Shown here: in pieces, positions 33,601 through 44,100 of the stretch
Numbering within the stretch: position 1 is the first letter of the stretch
How the letters are laid out: the number at the start of each line of letters is the position of its first letter
NCBI GenBank assembly: GCA_964023205.1
Contig: OZ026836.1
Coordinates: 3,107,501-3,171,500 of the forward strand
Reading direction: 5' to 3'
Source of the DNA: Lutraria lutraria
Lineage: Eukaryota > Mollusca > Bivalvia > Venerida > Mactridae
DNA: 64,000 nt
Translations under genes and position numbers: made by a program
Notes under the pieces: model-generated
Seen by the model: only the letters and a program-made list of their open reading frames with translations
What the model was told of the DNA's origin: nothing
The model's database searches: none

Positions 33601-36600
33601 TACAATTACTTTGTTGGTAAGAGGGATGTCTTTGACTTATAAATGAAAATAAATTTTTAGGAGCATAAATGTTAAGAAACAATTAAAAGAAAAGTTGTGC
33701 AGTTAGTGTTTAAGAAACAATTAGAAGAAAAGTTGTGCAGTTAGTGTTTAAGAAACAATTAGAAGAAAAGTTGTGCAGTTAGTGTTTAAGAAACAATTAG
33801 AAGAAAAGTTGTGCAGTTAGTGTTTGTTTTATTGATACTGGGAATTCGGCCAAAATAATTGTCGTGGAAAGAAAACAAGTCAGATGCCAAGTATTGTCGT
33901 ATAAATGAGGTGCTGAAAGTATTTGCAATAACAGTCCATTACACTATGCAGATTGTCTAGTACTGAATTCGTGAGTTGTAAGTTGGTATGATTGTTTGAA
34001 GGAAAACAAATATAATGTTCTGTAAATTGTTTACTAATGTTTTGTTATTGATTCTTGTTTTAGGATAACAATCTTGGGTTGGTAAAGCAATGTCTGACAT
34101 CAATGTTCAAGAAAAATATTCAGAGATTAACAAAGGTAAAAATAGTCTTATTGAACACCTTATATCACTACAGCCAATATCTTCATAGTCAATTGGAAAT
34201 ATTTATTTTAAATTCATTTCATCTTGCTATAACTTGTTCACATACCGGTACTTACTCTAGAGTTTGCATTTTAACCCTTTATGTCAATTATTGTGACACA
34301 TAAAAGTAGTATTTTATTATTTGAAAATGTATATGCCATAATAGGAAAATTATTAAAAGTCTTGTTTCATATTATTGAATAGTGTTCAACTATTCCTCAG
34401 ATAAAAACACATATATACTCATATTTGTATTTTTCAGACTTTTCTAACTTTATCCTTGACGGACATGGCAAACAGAGTACGATTGTCCGGACCTAAGGAA
34501 GCAGAAAAATATGTTCTGCATATGGTAATCATAGCTTATATCCATAATGTTGATAAAATTATAAATAAATTTCAAGTTTGGTGCTGATTTTCTTGATGAA
34601 TGCTTTACATGAAGTTGTGAAAAAAATCCACATGTGAACAATTTGTTAATTAAATATTTTGGTTGAATGATGTTCCTTTTTGAAACTCTATTATTTAGCT
34701 TGTACAACCACCACCTATACTGAAGTTAATTGAACTCTGTAGCATTATTTCATTAGATTAGTAATATAACTAATATTGAAAGATTTGCCAATGTTTAAAC
34801 TTTTTCAGGCCATGGCTGTGGTCCAGTGGTTTATGTGCTGGCCCAGCGATCCAGGTTATATTTCAGGTCTCGGCAGGTCAAACCCTTCCATGGTATAAAC
34901 AAAAATGTTGATATTCCTCCATATGTAGTGAGGTTGTCGGTTCTTTTAGGAAGGGTAAGTTAGTACTGGAACAAATACTGTCCAGGAAAACTTATTTGGT
35001 GAATTAGATGCTGAAGTTAATTGAAAAATTGTTGAAAAACTTTTTCAGTTACCTTGCTTCAGTTGTATAGAAATGCACAAACAAATTGTCAATATGATCA
35101 AATAAATTCCTTTTCAAATTTAAATACCGTATACTATAAAATTACTACTATATTTTTTTGCTGTAGATTGAAGATGGGGAGATATATGCCACAATAAATC
35201 AGAAAGATGGGATGGTGAGGTTTCATGATAATCCAGAAAAATATAACAGCAGTGGAATGTTGTTACAATTAGATAAAGAGGTTAGTGTTATGTTGTTCTT
35301 ACAATAGACGATTCTATTTCCATCAATTAGACCGCCGCCATTGTTTTATCACGTGACCGTCCGCCATTACAGGAGTGAAAGTTCCTAAGAAGTATGCGAG
35401 TTGATTACCGATAAAAATCTATAACCGCAAGTTTTTGTCTGTAAAAATGACACAGAAGGAGCAATTTCGTTAGTATTTGCTAGCGGAGTAGTGTATAATA
35501 ATGAATATACCTGTAAATAAATGATTTGCCTATCTTGTGTCTTTTATTATTTGTTTAATTGCTAATATGAGACCTCAGACTGTTTCTACCTGCCTTCATA
35601 AGCAGAAAACGAATGCTTGATCAGATTTTAAATATTCAATTGAATATCTGGTGCTATATATAGATCCTTGGCTTTTGAACAGACATGCATTAGCGTGTGA
35701 TGATGATGGTGCTCGTCGTAATTTCTTTGTTTTCTTCGTAATGATGATGATAATGATGGTGGTGGTGATCGTGTGCTGGTTGTGATAAAAACTTTGTTGG
35801 ATGAATGTGATTGTTTAAAACCAGGTTTTCCTTTCAGAACTGCATGATGACAAATTTAATGTGATGTATTCGTTGTCAATTTCATATTCCTGTGTCCACT
35901 TTTTGGAATATGTCACATCTGTCACGTGTGATATATTCGGTCGAATTTTTCACTCGTGTTACATATTCGATCTGTGACATGTGTGACTCGATCAACAATA
36001 GTTAATCAATAACAAGGACTTATATACATACATGGATTCGCAACTGCTAAAAATAGATCAAACGATATCGTTCGGTGATCCCACAATGCATTGCTATATA
36101 CTCGACAATGTCCGACAGCTGTATTTGGGTGTTTATACGAATTTGATTATACTAATAAAACTCTGGCAATTTGGCACGGGAAATTGGTAAATGATGCAAC
36201 AAATTCCTTAAAGATATTGAGATACATTTATAATCCACAATGTCTAAGTATAATAATTAAAAAAGGCATCAGTCGAACATTTTAAATTCCAACATGGCGG
36301 ACATTTATTATAATCCTTTCGTCTCCGAGGTTAAACATTCGGAATACCACGGATATTTTCGCTGTTATTATCATTCGGATATCACGGATTTTTTCGTATT
36401 TTCTCTTTTGTAAACAATAGCTTGTATTCCCGTTGATTCACGTCTTATTATCGCGGGATTTGATTACTTTTAACTGTTAATACGGAAGTTGCGAATCCAT
36501 GTATGTATATAAGTCCTTGTCAATAATAAACAGCAACAGTTCATGAAAAAAAAATCAATTAGTAATTTTATATCACAGTTCTTATAGCTTTTTACTGAAA

Positions 36601-38691
36601 TAACATCTAGCTGATAATGATTTTACATTTTATTTTCAAATTATAGACAAGTGACACACTTTGTTTATTTATTCTATGTTGTACGTGTACCTAAAACAAT
36701 CACCAAGGTCCCAATATGCTACTATTAATCCAATTCCACATCATTAAAACATCAGATAAGATGTCACAGGCATATACTGTCTCAGCAAGTTTTATGATAC
36801 CGAGACAGAAAACAGGAAATTGACAGCTGACTTCAAAAAGAAGCACCGACACTTAAAGACATTGAACCAGGAATGCGAGGCACGTGCGTTATGGACCAGC
36901 AAGACCCCTGTTTCCACAGTAGGGGGTAATAAAACAGACAGGGTCATTGATAGACTAGCTTCTCTTTACATAATCAGTTACTCTATGCTTATAAAAACAA
37001 CAGGAATTTAGTCATAAACTTATTATCACCATATCAATAAAATTATGACCCTACTTTTTTACTAGGTGTCAAGTCTACAGACCATGACCAGCCAGGATTA
37101 ATCCAATTAGGGACAATAAAACAATTAATTAGACCTCATGTGGATTTGGGAGGGGAGTCACTTATATAGTAGCTGTTCAATGTCTATTAGATGACTGTGT
37201 AATATGGCAAACCTAAGTGTGATCGTGTGATCAATTAATTAGCGACTTTGGGTTGTTCAATTAAAATTATGGATCACTGCATGATACAAATGATATACTG
37301 GGTGCTTATGCCTTATCGTTAATAAAAACTATTTTGTAAAATACCTGCGATATGCGTAAAGACAAACTGAATATATTTATTTAAAATCATTGCAATGAAC
37401 TCTGTACAGTGATTTATTTTATTTATACAACTATGGTTTAGTTTTTAAATCTATAAATTGACTAAATATATATGACTGGATAATAAACAACGAAGAAGTT
37501 ACTATATACGCTTTCCTATTCATTTGCTGTAGTTTTCACTATTTTACTAAAGATGTACATTATGTTTGTTTGAATTAATGTTCAAAATGAAATGGAATTG
37601 TTTTATTAATTATGGCAATGAAATATCGGAACATTGTGATATTAGTTTACTAAATTTTACAATGATATATTGACAATTTAATAATGCTGTACTTCTATAA
37701 TTTGTGTTAAAATGTATGTCGCTATGTGTGTCTGGCACGTAGAATTTCCCATTCATTTAGTCTTTTTTTATTGTTAGATCAATCAAACACAACACATTGT
37801 CTACCACCACCGCGCTTATAAGGCATTTTTACTGATTTATTTACTATCAGTTTCTTTGTGTTTTCACTCCTGTAATGGCGGATAGGAGATTGAAGAGTAC
37901 TTTTTCAGGGGAGGTAAATCGTACAAAATTTAAAAATAGAATCGTCTATACTGGTATCACACATTCTGTAGCTAATCCTATACTACAATAAAATTGTTGT
38001 ATAACACAAATTATTACAAAACAAATTGCAGTAATGATTTCTATCAATGTAATTCTAAAGTTATTTGTAGTTTTTATTTACAGCACAAACACCTCTTGTT
38101 TTTATTAATAATATCCAGTATTTATTCTTATTTCAGATGCAGAAATGTATACAATTAGATTCTAAATTAAAGGAAATGGATAATGAAATCGCTGTGAATC
38201 CTCAATATGTTCAAAAAGTAAGTACAGCCTGATTCATGCATAAAGGATAGAGAGGCTTTAATTAAAGAAATTATGATGAAATGATGGGGCCAAGGTTTGA
38301 CATTAACCCATCAGCAGCATATGTACAGTCAAACTGTTGAATAAAGGCAATCTTAAGGACAGTATGTGGCCAATATTGACAGGTGCCCTTTATTCAGAGG
38401 TCATTTTGTTCTAATAATTAATGACAGGTTTTAAACGAATGACCTTGTTCCCAGATTGGCCTCTATTCTAAGGTGGCTGATAACAAAAATTAGACTGTAC
38501 ATCATTTATAATCCATAGTAGATTTATTCTGTTCCTATCTTTTCTGATGGTAAATTTCCTTTTGAATGTTACACTATCTAGCCAATATAAGTTTTATATA
38601 TAAAATAATAAATGATAAAAATATTTTTTTTCAGAGTTCTGGAATGCATGAAGATGACATACCTGGTAGTTCAAAGATGCAGACTTACTGA
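24630..38691 (+). CDS. COPS3: COP9 signalosome complex subunit 3 (CSN3)
   Basis: Fifteen exons with GT-AG borders: 24630-24684, 26727-26856, 27635-27747, 28027-28076, 28312-28404, 30367-30441, 30777-30881, 31206-31295, 31802-31852, 33030-33131, 34064-34135, 34438-34524, 35167-35280, 38137-38217, 38635-38691. They join without a break into 424 residues, the usual length for CSN3 (423 in human). Recognisable blocks are [10 protein letters not shown] at the start, [64 protein letters not shown], and the PCI/winged-helix part from about residue 200 to 375 ([30 protein letters not shown]). CSN3 is a scaffold subunit of the deneddylase that removes NEDD8 from cullins. No truncation; the acidic tail is short. 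The start sits in ACAAAATGG, a good context. Confidence 0.97.
26970..27410 (+). repeat. Interspersed repeat, fourth family (in COPS3 intron 2)
   Basis: Begins 'tgccccatatcgatagatcgg' with 'gggcatattg', runs through 'ctgtctgtttgt', 'aaaggtcaaggtcacaaggtc', 'ggaattatggccctttgttt', and ends 'gggggcattgcgcttttgaaacacatcttgtta'. An expanded, diverged copy lies at 53497-54322. Non-coding; GGTCAAGGTCA-like runs are typical of such bivalve repeats. Confidence 0.6.
28695..29845. mobile_element. TTAA-bounded non-autonomous element with TIRs (COPS3 intron 5)
   Basis: Left ttaagggtgatcactc and right gagtgatcacccttaa (ending 29845) are perfect 16-bp inverted repeats including TTAA at both outer ends. The 1.15-kb interior is AT-rich, with 'cttttcatgtcatatttttaa'- and 'ggacatgtg/catggacat'-type internal duplications but no transposase frame. 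TTAA-flanked TIRs are the hallmark of the piggyBac superfamily, although the GGG start here is not the classic CCC. Confidence 0.6.
32505..32973. mobile_element. hAT-like MITE with near-perfect 8-bp target duplication (COPS3 intron 9)
   Basis: Left end tagggctgtgg, right end ccacagcccta (inverted repeat). The flanks are acatgtac (32497-32504) and acatatac (32974-32981), an 8-bp duplication with one mismatch, as expected for hAT elements. The 469-bp interior has no transposase. Confidence 0.7.
33230..33437 (-). repeat. tRNA-derived SINE (COPS3 intron 10)
   Basis: On the minus strand the head at 33437-33357 reads an A box TGGTTGAGTGG, an anticodon-like loop cttcaaa between tga and tca, a variable-arm-like stretch, and a B box GGTTCAAGCC. 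The body follows with 'catgtctctttatgtgagaaagaaggcagttgc', 'ctggttcttcccaggaaa'. It looks class-II (Leu/Ser-like) in its long variable region. It lies in an intron and lacks a tidy acceptor stem, so it is a SINE rather than a tRNA gene. Confidence 0.6.
33674..33825. repeat. Minisatellite, 38-bp unit x 4
   Basis: Four consecutive 38-bp units beginning aagaaacaattagaagaaaa and continuing 'gttgtgcagttagtgttt'. The first unit differs by one base (attaaaag); the other three are identical. In COPS3 intron 10. Confidence 0.9.
34808..34957 (+). repeat. Possible tRNA-like/SINE fragment (COPS3 intron 12)
   Basis: 'catggctgtggtccagtggtttatgtgctgg' has a weak A-box look and 'ggcaggtcaaaccc' a weak B-box look, spaced as in a tRNA head. 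The copy is too diverged for certainty and no second copy was found in the window. Confidence 0.25.
35305..37949. mobile_element. 2.6-kb inverted-repeat element with a second fold-back nested inside (COPS3 intron 13)
   Basis: Terminal repeats tagacgattctattt (35305-35319) and aaatagaatcgtcta (37934-37948) are perfect inverses. A second perfect 21-bp sub-terminal pair lies at 35360-35380 (tccgccattacaggagtgaaa) and 37862-37882. Within it, 36012-36045 and 36487-36520 form a perfect 34-bp inverted pair delimiting a ~509-bp inner element. No transposase-like frame is visible; the longest frames are about 60 codons. Confidence 0.7.
36012..36520. mobile_element. Inner MITE with 34-bp perfect inverted repeats
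   Basis: The end sequence acaaggacttatatacatac (continuing 'atggattcgcaact') at 36012-36045 recurs inverted at 36487-36520. The interior carries 'cggatatcacggattttttcg' and related 'cggaatacc acggatattttcg' duplicates. It is nested inside the 35305-37949 element. Confidence 0.7.
38324..38499. mobile_element. 176-bp MITE, 'tacagtc' TIR family (COPS3 intron 14)
   Basis: tacagtcaaact at the left and attagactgta at the right, TA at both ends. The interior contains 'ggccaatattgacaggtgccctttattcagaggtcat' and 'ggcctctattctaaggtggctgataacaaaaatt', matching the copies at 22179-22350 and 55646-55815. Confidence 0.6.
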
Positions 38692-39080
38692 AATATTCAA
38701 TTAACTCAGAAGTAATGTAGAAAAGTGCTGTAAACTTCTCCCAGAATATCACAAACATTCAGTGTTTTAAGTACTACACAGTTGTGCTCTACTCATATTG
38801 AACAAATAGTTCATTACAGAGTCTTCATTCATTTATAACTGTGACTGTTAGTAATTGGACACTTAAGAATCAGTCCCATATTAAAGTGATCTGCTTTACT
38901 TAAATGGCATGTATTCCATCTGATAGTGACATAGCCTTAGATATTAATGTATTATTAATGTTTTGTGTTAATATGTGTTTGACTCTGTGAAAGTAAAACT
39001 GTTACATGAGTATAATTATGTAACAAGAAATGCACTGGTTCTGTAGTACAAATTGAATGTTAATGTACCAATTTGTACTT

Positions 39081-39086
39081 AATAAA
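39081..39086 (+). terminator. COPS3: Polyadenylation signal AATAAA of COPS3
   Basis: AATAAA 390 bp after the COPS3 stop codon, the first canonical hexamer downstream on the plus strand, followed by a GT-rich stretch (tgttgtgtgtgtc at about 39113), which is the expected downstream element. Confidence 0.65.
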
Positions 39087-40057
39087 GTATTGAAATACAA
39101 GAGAAACTTAAATGTTGTGTGTGTCATACTATAACTATGTTACATTTGTACAATCAGAACACAATAATATCAATTAAGACTGATCTACTGATCATTACTA
39201 ACATGGTGCCCACTAGACTTTACCCCTAGCTGGTAATAATTTCAAGCCTGAAGAGTCAGCAATATTTCCTACTAAAATAACACAATATATTATTGACCAT
39301 TTAAATGGTACATATATATTCTCAAGAGTTGAAAGCTTCATTTTGCTAATTTAAAAAGGCAAAATGCCATTTTTTATGTCAAATGAAAGCCCTTATTAAC
39401 GTAACAATTGAGTCATAAGGCACATTACATGCAAGATAATTAGGACAACCCCATCATCTGTGAATCTAGAAATTGGAAGACACAGCATAAAGATACGAAG
39501 AATTTACAACCAAACCAAGCTGGAATTTGATACAGATTGAGAATGTATGTCAAGCCTTGGAGAGACTTTTTTAAGGGATGAATGGACCAAAAGTATTGTG
39601 AAATATGAATCACAGCCTTCGCTGGAGCTCCACTACATACCTTGACAAAAGTTATAAAACTACAGCAAAGTCAATTGATGTACCGTAACTACAATGTGAA
39701 ACTTCACATCAAATACCTGTACTTCATACTATATGAATAACATAATAAGTGTAGTGTATACTGTGTCATTATGAATACAGCATATAAAGTTCAATTACAA
39801 CTAATAAAAGTAAAAAGTTACAAGAGATCTTTAATAAAATAATAAACAACAAAATCACAGATAAATCTGAATATGACTGATAAAATACATGCAACTCTAC
39901 TCTGTATATATCTTCTGTGTATGTACTAACAAAATACATTTGATTAAAATAATAAAAGGCATACTTCTCTAATTATACAAAAAGAACATCAACATAATGA
40001 AACATGTATATACCGTAATTACCTATAACACAAAAAGTTAACAATAAAATAAGTAAA

Positions 40058-40490
40058 GAGAACCATGATGGCCCTATAATTGCTCAACAGTAAAAAAGAC
40101 CTTTAGAGAAGAATATTTTTACCTTTTTCCTATATGAGCCAGTATAAATCAAGTGACCCCACAGGGCCATAATTTGAACAAACTTGGTAGAGGTCCACTA
40201 GACAATGCTACACACCAAATATCTAAGCTCTAGGTCCTGTGGTTTCGGACAAGAAGATCTTTAAAGTTTTTCCTATTGGTTGCCACGACATCCAGTTTTT
40301 AATGAAATTAAATTTTTTGAACAACTTTGAAAGGGGACCACCAAAGGATCATTCCAGAAAAGTTTGCAATTGGCATAGTGATGTAGATGGAGATGTTTAA
40401 AGTAAAAATGGACACCACTTCATGATGGACACTATGCGATCACAAAAGCTCACCATGAGCACACTGTGGTCTGGTGAGCTAAAAATTATA
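40058..40490 (+). repeat. Diverged copy of the repeat family at 14359
   Basis: 'agagaaccatgatggcccta', 'aacaaacttggtagaggtccactagacaatgctacacacc', 'gctctaggtcctgtggtttcggacaag' and the end 'aaagctcaccatgagcac' then 'actgtggtctggtgagctaa' parallel 14359-14975, with deletions. Confidence 0.6.
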
Positions 40491-40516
40491 TTAACAAAAT
40501 ACTCTCAGTAATAAGT

Positions 40517-40610
40517 AGGGATGTAAACGGTTAATCGATTAATCGATTAACCGTTTGTTTGTTCGATTAACCGGTTATTAAATCATTAATCGATTAACCG
40601 AAAAAAAATA
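40517..40610. mobile_element. hAT-like terminal fragment
   Basis: 'tagggatgtaaacggttaatcg' followed by repeated 'attaatcgattaaccg' blocks. This resembles hAT-type MITE ends in many animal genomes. No matching right end (ccgtttacatcccta) was found nearby, so the copy looks truncated. Confidence 0.4.
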
Positions 40611-40819
40611 GAAAGAAGCAAGTAAAATATAATAATAACTTATAGAAAAATCGAAATTTTCATTTTTGAAACTCTGAAGTCTATACGCGCGTATTATCTT
40701 GTCAATAAATTAGTCGACAAAAGGTGCGAAAAATACGACAGTTGAGCAAATTAACAATTCACTGACACCGACCTGGGACCATTAAACACACTGACACGTA
40801 TATTGTTGATTGTGTAATT

Positions 40820-40910
40820 AATTGTTTGACTCACTTTCATGATCTTTGCTATCATTACTTATTACTAATAAGTAATGATAGCAAAGATCATGAAAGTGAG
40901 TCAAACAATT
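40820..40910. repeat. Perfect 91-bp palindrome (45-bp arms, 1-nt centre)
   Basis: Bases 40820-40864 (aattgtttgactcactttca...) and 40866-40910 are exact reverse complements around the single base C at 40865. The outer flanks do not pair fully, so the palindrome has sharp edges apart from a short 'aatta/taatt'-like extension. Confidence 0.9.
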
Positions 40911-41132
40911 GCATTAATTGAATACAATGTTGCTTGATCCTAAATTAACAACAGAATCATGCACTTTTTGATATTACAAGGTGTTTTTTACAGAAAATCA
41001 GTTTCAATAAAGGGAAATACAATTGCAGTTTGGATTCAACATTTAACTAAATCTATATGAGATCTGTTCCATCCTTAGAATGAAAATTCTTAAGTTAAGA
41101 TATCTGATAAATAGAACATGAAATAAACAATT

Positions 41133-44100
41133 CTATCCAACACGTTTTTTATACTCTGCAATCAAATCTCTCCACCTGCCATCAGTCCAATTATCCAGTC
41201 TGCGTTTTCCATGTATATTAGTCTGTAGATTGTGACAAGAAGAAAATACGATAGGCTCCCAAGATGGATATTGTTCAGCACCTTAAATTGAACAATCAAA
41301 TTCTAAGACATTTTCTTAGAGCCCTTTAATAGAATGTTCGCACTGTGATGAAATACACTTAAAATACAAATTTTAAGTTAGATTTTCAAATAAATACCGG
41401 TACCAGTATATTGCCAGAATGTTCTTTTATTCCGACACACATATTTATGACTTGGCAATTGATGGACATTATTCATTTAAAGGAACCATACCACTGTCAC
41501 ATAGCGATTAGTGACATAAAGAAAAATAATTCATGATCATATACCGATAGTTAATTTTAATCAAATTAAAATGTTCTTATTTTCTCTCAAGTTTTCGGAA
41601 CCACAAGTTTTTTGACCAATGATATTATAGGTTAATTATCTGATGCAATACTAATTTGGAATGTCATGCTTTAATTAGACTTCCAAAAGTAGCAAAAAGT
41701 TATCATTTTTCGTCGATCAATTTACAATAATTATTATAAGCTTTTAACAAAGTTACAGTACAATGTAAACATCCCAAAATACCAATTAGTATATTGACGA
41801 CATCTGTGGTATGCTGACTTAAGTTGTTTACAGACTTGCTCTGCTGCCAATACATACATGTTAAACATACTCTTGTCATTACTAAAAATCATACTGGTAT
41901 ACAAATTTATGTCTCCCTAATTAATTATCAAATCAATGATGATTATAGAAATAATATGGGTATGAGAGCCACTATGTTATTCCACTCACACCAATATTAG
42001 ATCTTGGAATAATACCAACCAGTGTAATACATGTACATCATAAGTTTCAGCACAAATTTCATGTACCAGGTACATGGAATTTAGTGAGAGTATTATTTTG
42101 AGTTCTTTCCTCATTATGGAAGACTTGATATCACATTGGTTGGGAGCACATGTTCTCATTATTGAATACAGCAATGTATTATAATCATGTTTAATATATT
42201 CCAAATGAATGACATTAAAATTAGCACAAAAACCCGAAGACATAAATTACAACAAACATATACATACTATACCTGAAACAATGGACCTTTATTAAATCAA
42301 TATCAACCTATTCAAAACAAATATATCCTTTCATAAGTATCATAAAGATGTTGAATTCTTTAATTTTGTCTCACCTGATATATTTGGTCGATCATCAATA
42401 AGAAGGTGTCCATTTATTAATGTTTTGTCTGTTGTTATTATAATCTTTTCTAACCACCTTTTGCCTAGATGTTTTTCAATCCATACAAACTGCCAAAATA
42501 TAAAATAATAGGTATAATTTTCAGCTCACAAAAACCAATAGCCAATTCAGAAAATTTAAATATACAGTAAAACCCCGATTATCCGAACTCGAATTATCCA
42601 AAAACCTGGTCTTATCTGAAATGAAATTTCGGTCCCGAATTTCCCTCTATATATTTCAATGTAAATAAACCTTGATTATCCGAATCGTCTAATCCAAAAA
42701 CAATGGCTTATCCGAAGGGATAAACAGGTCCCCACAATCATCCGAACGCGTATTTTCACACCTGTTACCAGAAGTCGATAATTAACTCTGATCAAGCAGA
42801 CAAGTTCATTGTAGGATTTCAATAATGTGTGAACAACCACTGTGAACAAAGGATTGTCCGTTTGGATCATTGTTTGCAGTAATGAGAACACAATTATTCG
42901 GAATTGGTTAGATCATTTACCTTTTATTTTTCGCTTGATTTATGAATTCAGGGTTTCAGATAAATATTTGGGCAAGGGGTATTTTACCCCCTGCTTTCAT
43001 TAGCAGGGTGTATTTTACTTCTTAAATTTTTTTGTGGGTGTATTACAAATTTTTAAAGGGTAATGGCAATCATAGGAACCACTCTAAAAGGTATTCACTT
43101 ATAAACACAAACACACACTAAAGCGTTACGTTTTAAATGTACTTTATTGTATTGTATTCTTCTATATTTAATGCGTACATTATCCTCGTGAACTTGATTT
43201 GCATCCAGTGAAGAATGTACATGTAGCTTATATGCAATACCTTTGCCTTATTAAATATGTTCAATTAAAACACAAGTCACAAATACTACATTAAATTTGA
43301 TAGTTACGCATTTTAATTTAGTAAAACGTGTACCTGGGATTTTAAGTGCGTATCGGTACGCTTTAGAAATATTTTTAATGCATATTACGGAAAAACTGAA
43401 TCGTATTTACGCAATAAAGCCCTTTATCTGGAGCCCTGGAATTGCATCATAATTTCACTTTAATAAGCAGCTAACATTAACTAGAAGCCCAAGGGCAACA
43501 TGTCGAGCCCCTGTTTAACCAGCTTGTGATCTTGACCTTTGAACTACAAGTACGGGTGATATTCATGACACATCATTTCATTGAAGTGAACTTTTATACC
43601 AATTTATTTAAAAATCCTTGAATGCAAACAGAAGTTACAGCCCAGACAAGGAAAATATATTTGACCGAATGTGTAATCTTGACCTTTGACCTATAAAAAT
43701 CTGGGTGTTGCCCAAGACACATGGTCGCATTGTATTATGGCAAGTCATTTTTAAATAATTCAATGCTTAAGGGAGACACAGCCCTGACAAGGTGTATAAT
43801 GATTATTGTTTATGTTTGACCTCTAAGTGTGACCTTGACCTTTGAGCTAGAGACCTTGTTCTTACGCACTGCACACCGCCTCATGGTGTTTTACAATTAT
43901 GCCAAGTTATCTTAAAAAGTTTCAACGCATAAGGGAGATACAGCCCTGACAAGGTGTATAATGCTCATTTTTGACGTTTGACCTCTAAGTGTGACCTTGA
44001 CCTTTGAGCTAGAGACCTGGATCTTGCGCACTGCACACCGCCCCATGGTGTTTAACAATTATGCCAAGTTATCTTAAAAAGTTTCTATGCATAAGGGAGA

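Larger units (their letters stand above)
39087..41132. other. Convergent intergenic region between COPS3 and the nucleotidase gene
   Basis: The two genes converge here. No coding exon was seen. Contents are a diverged repeat copy (40058-40490), a hAT-like end (about 40517-40600) and a large perfect palindrome (40820-40910). The 3' UTR of the minus-strand gene must begin at 41132 and run leftward, but no convincing polyadenylation hexamer on the minus strand was found close by. Confidence 0.45.

Noticed and set aside
33674..33825. CRISPR-like regularly spaced repeat
   Set aside because: Units are directly adjacent without spacers and lie in a eukaryotic intron; it is a minisatellite.
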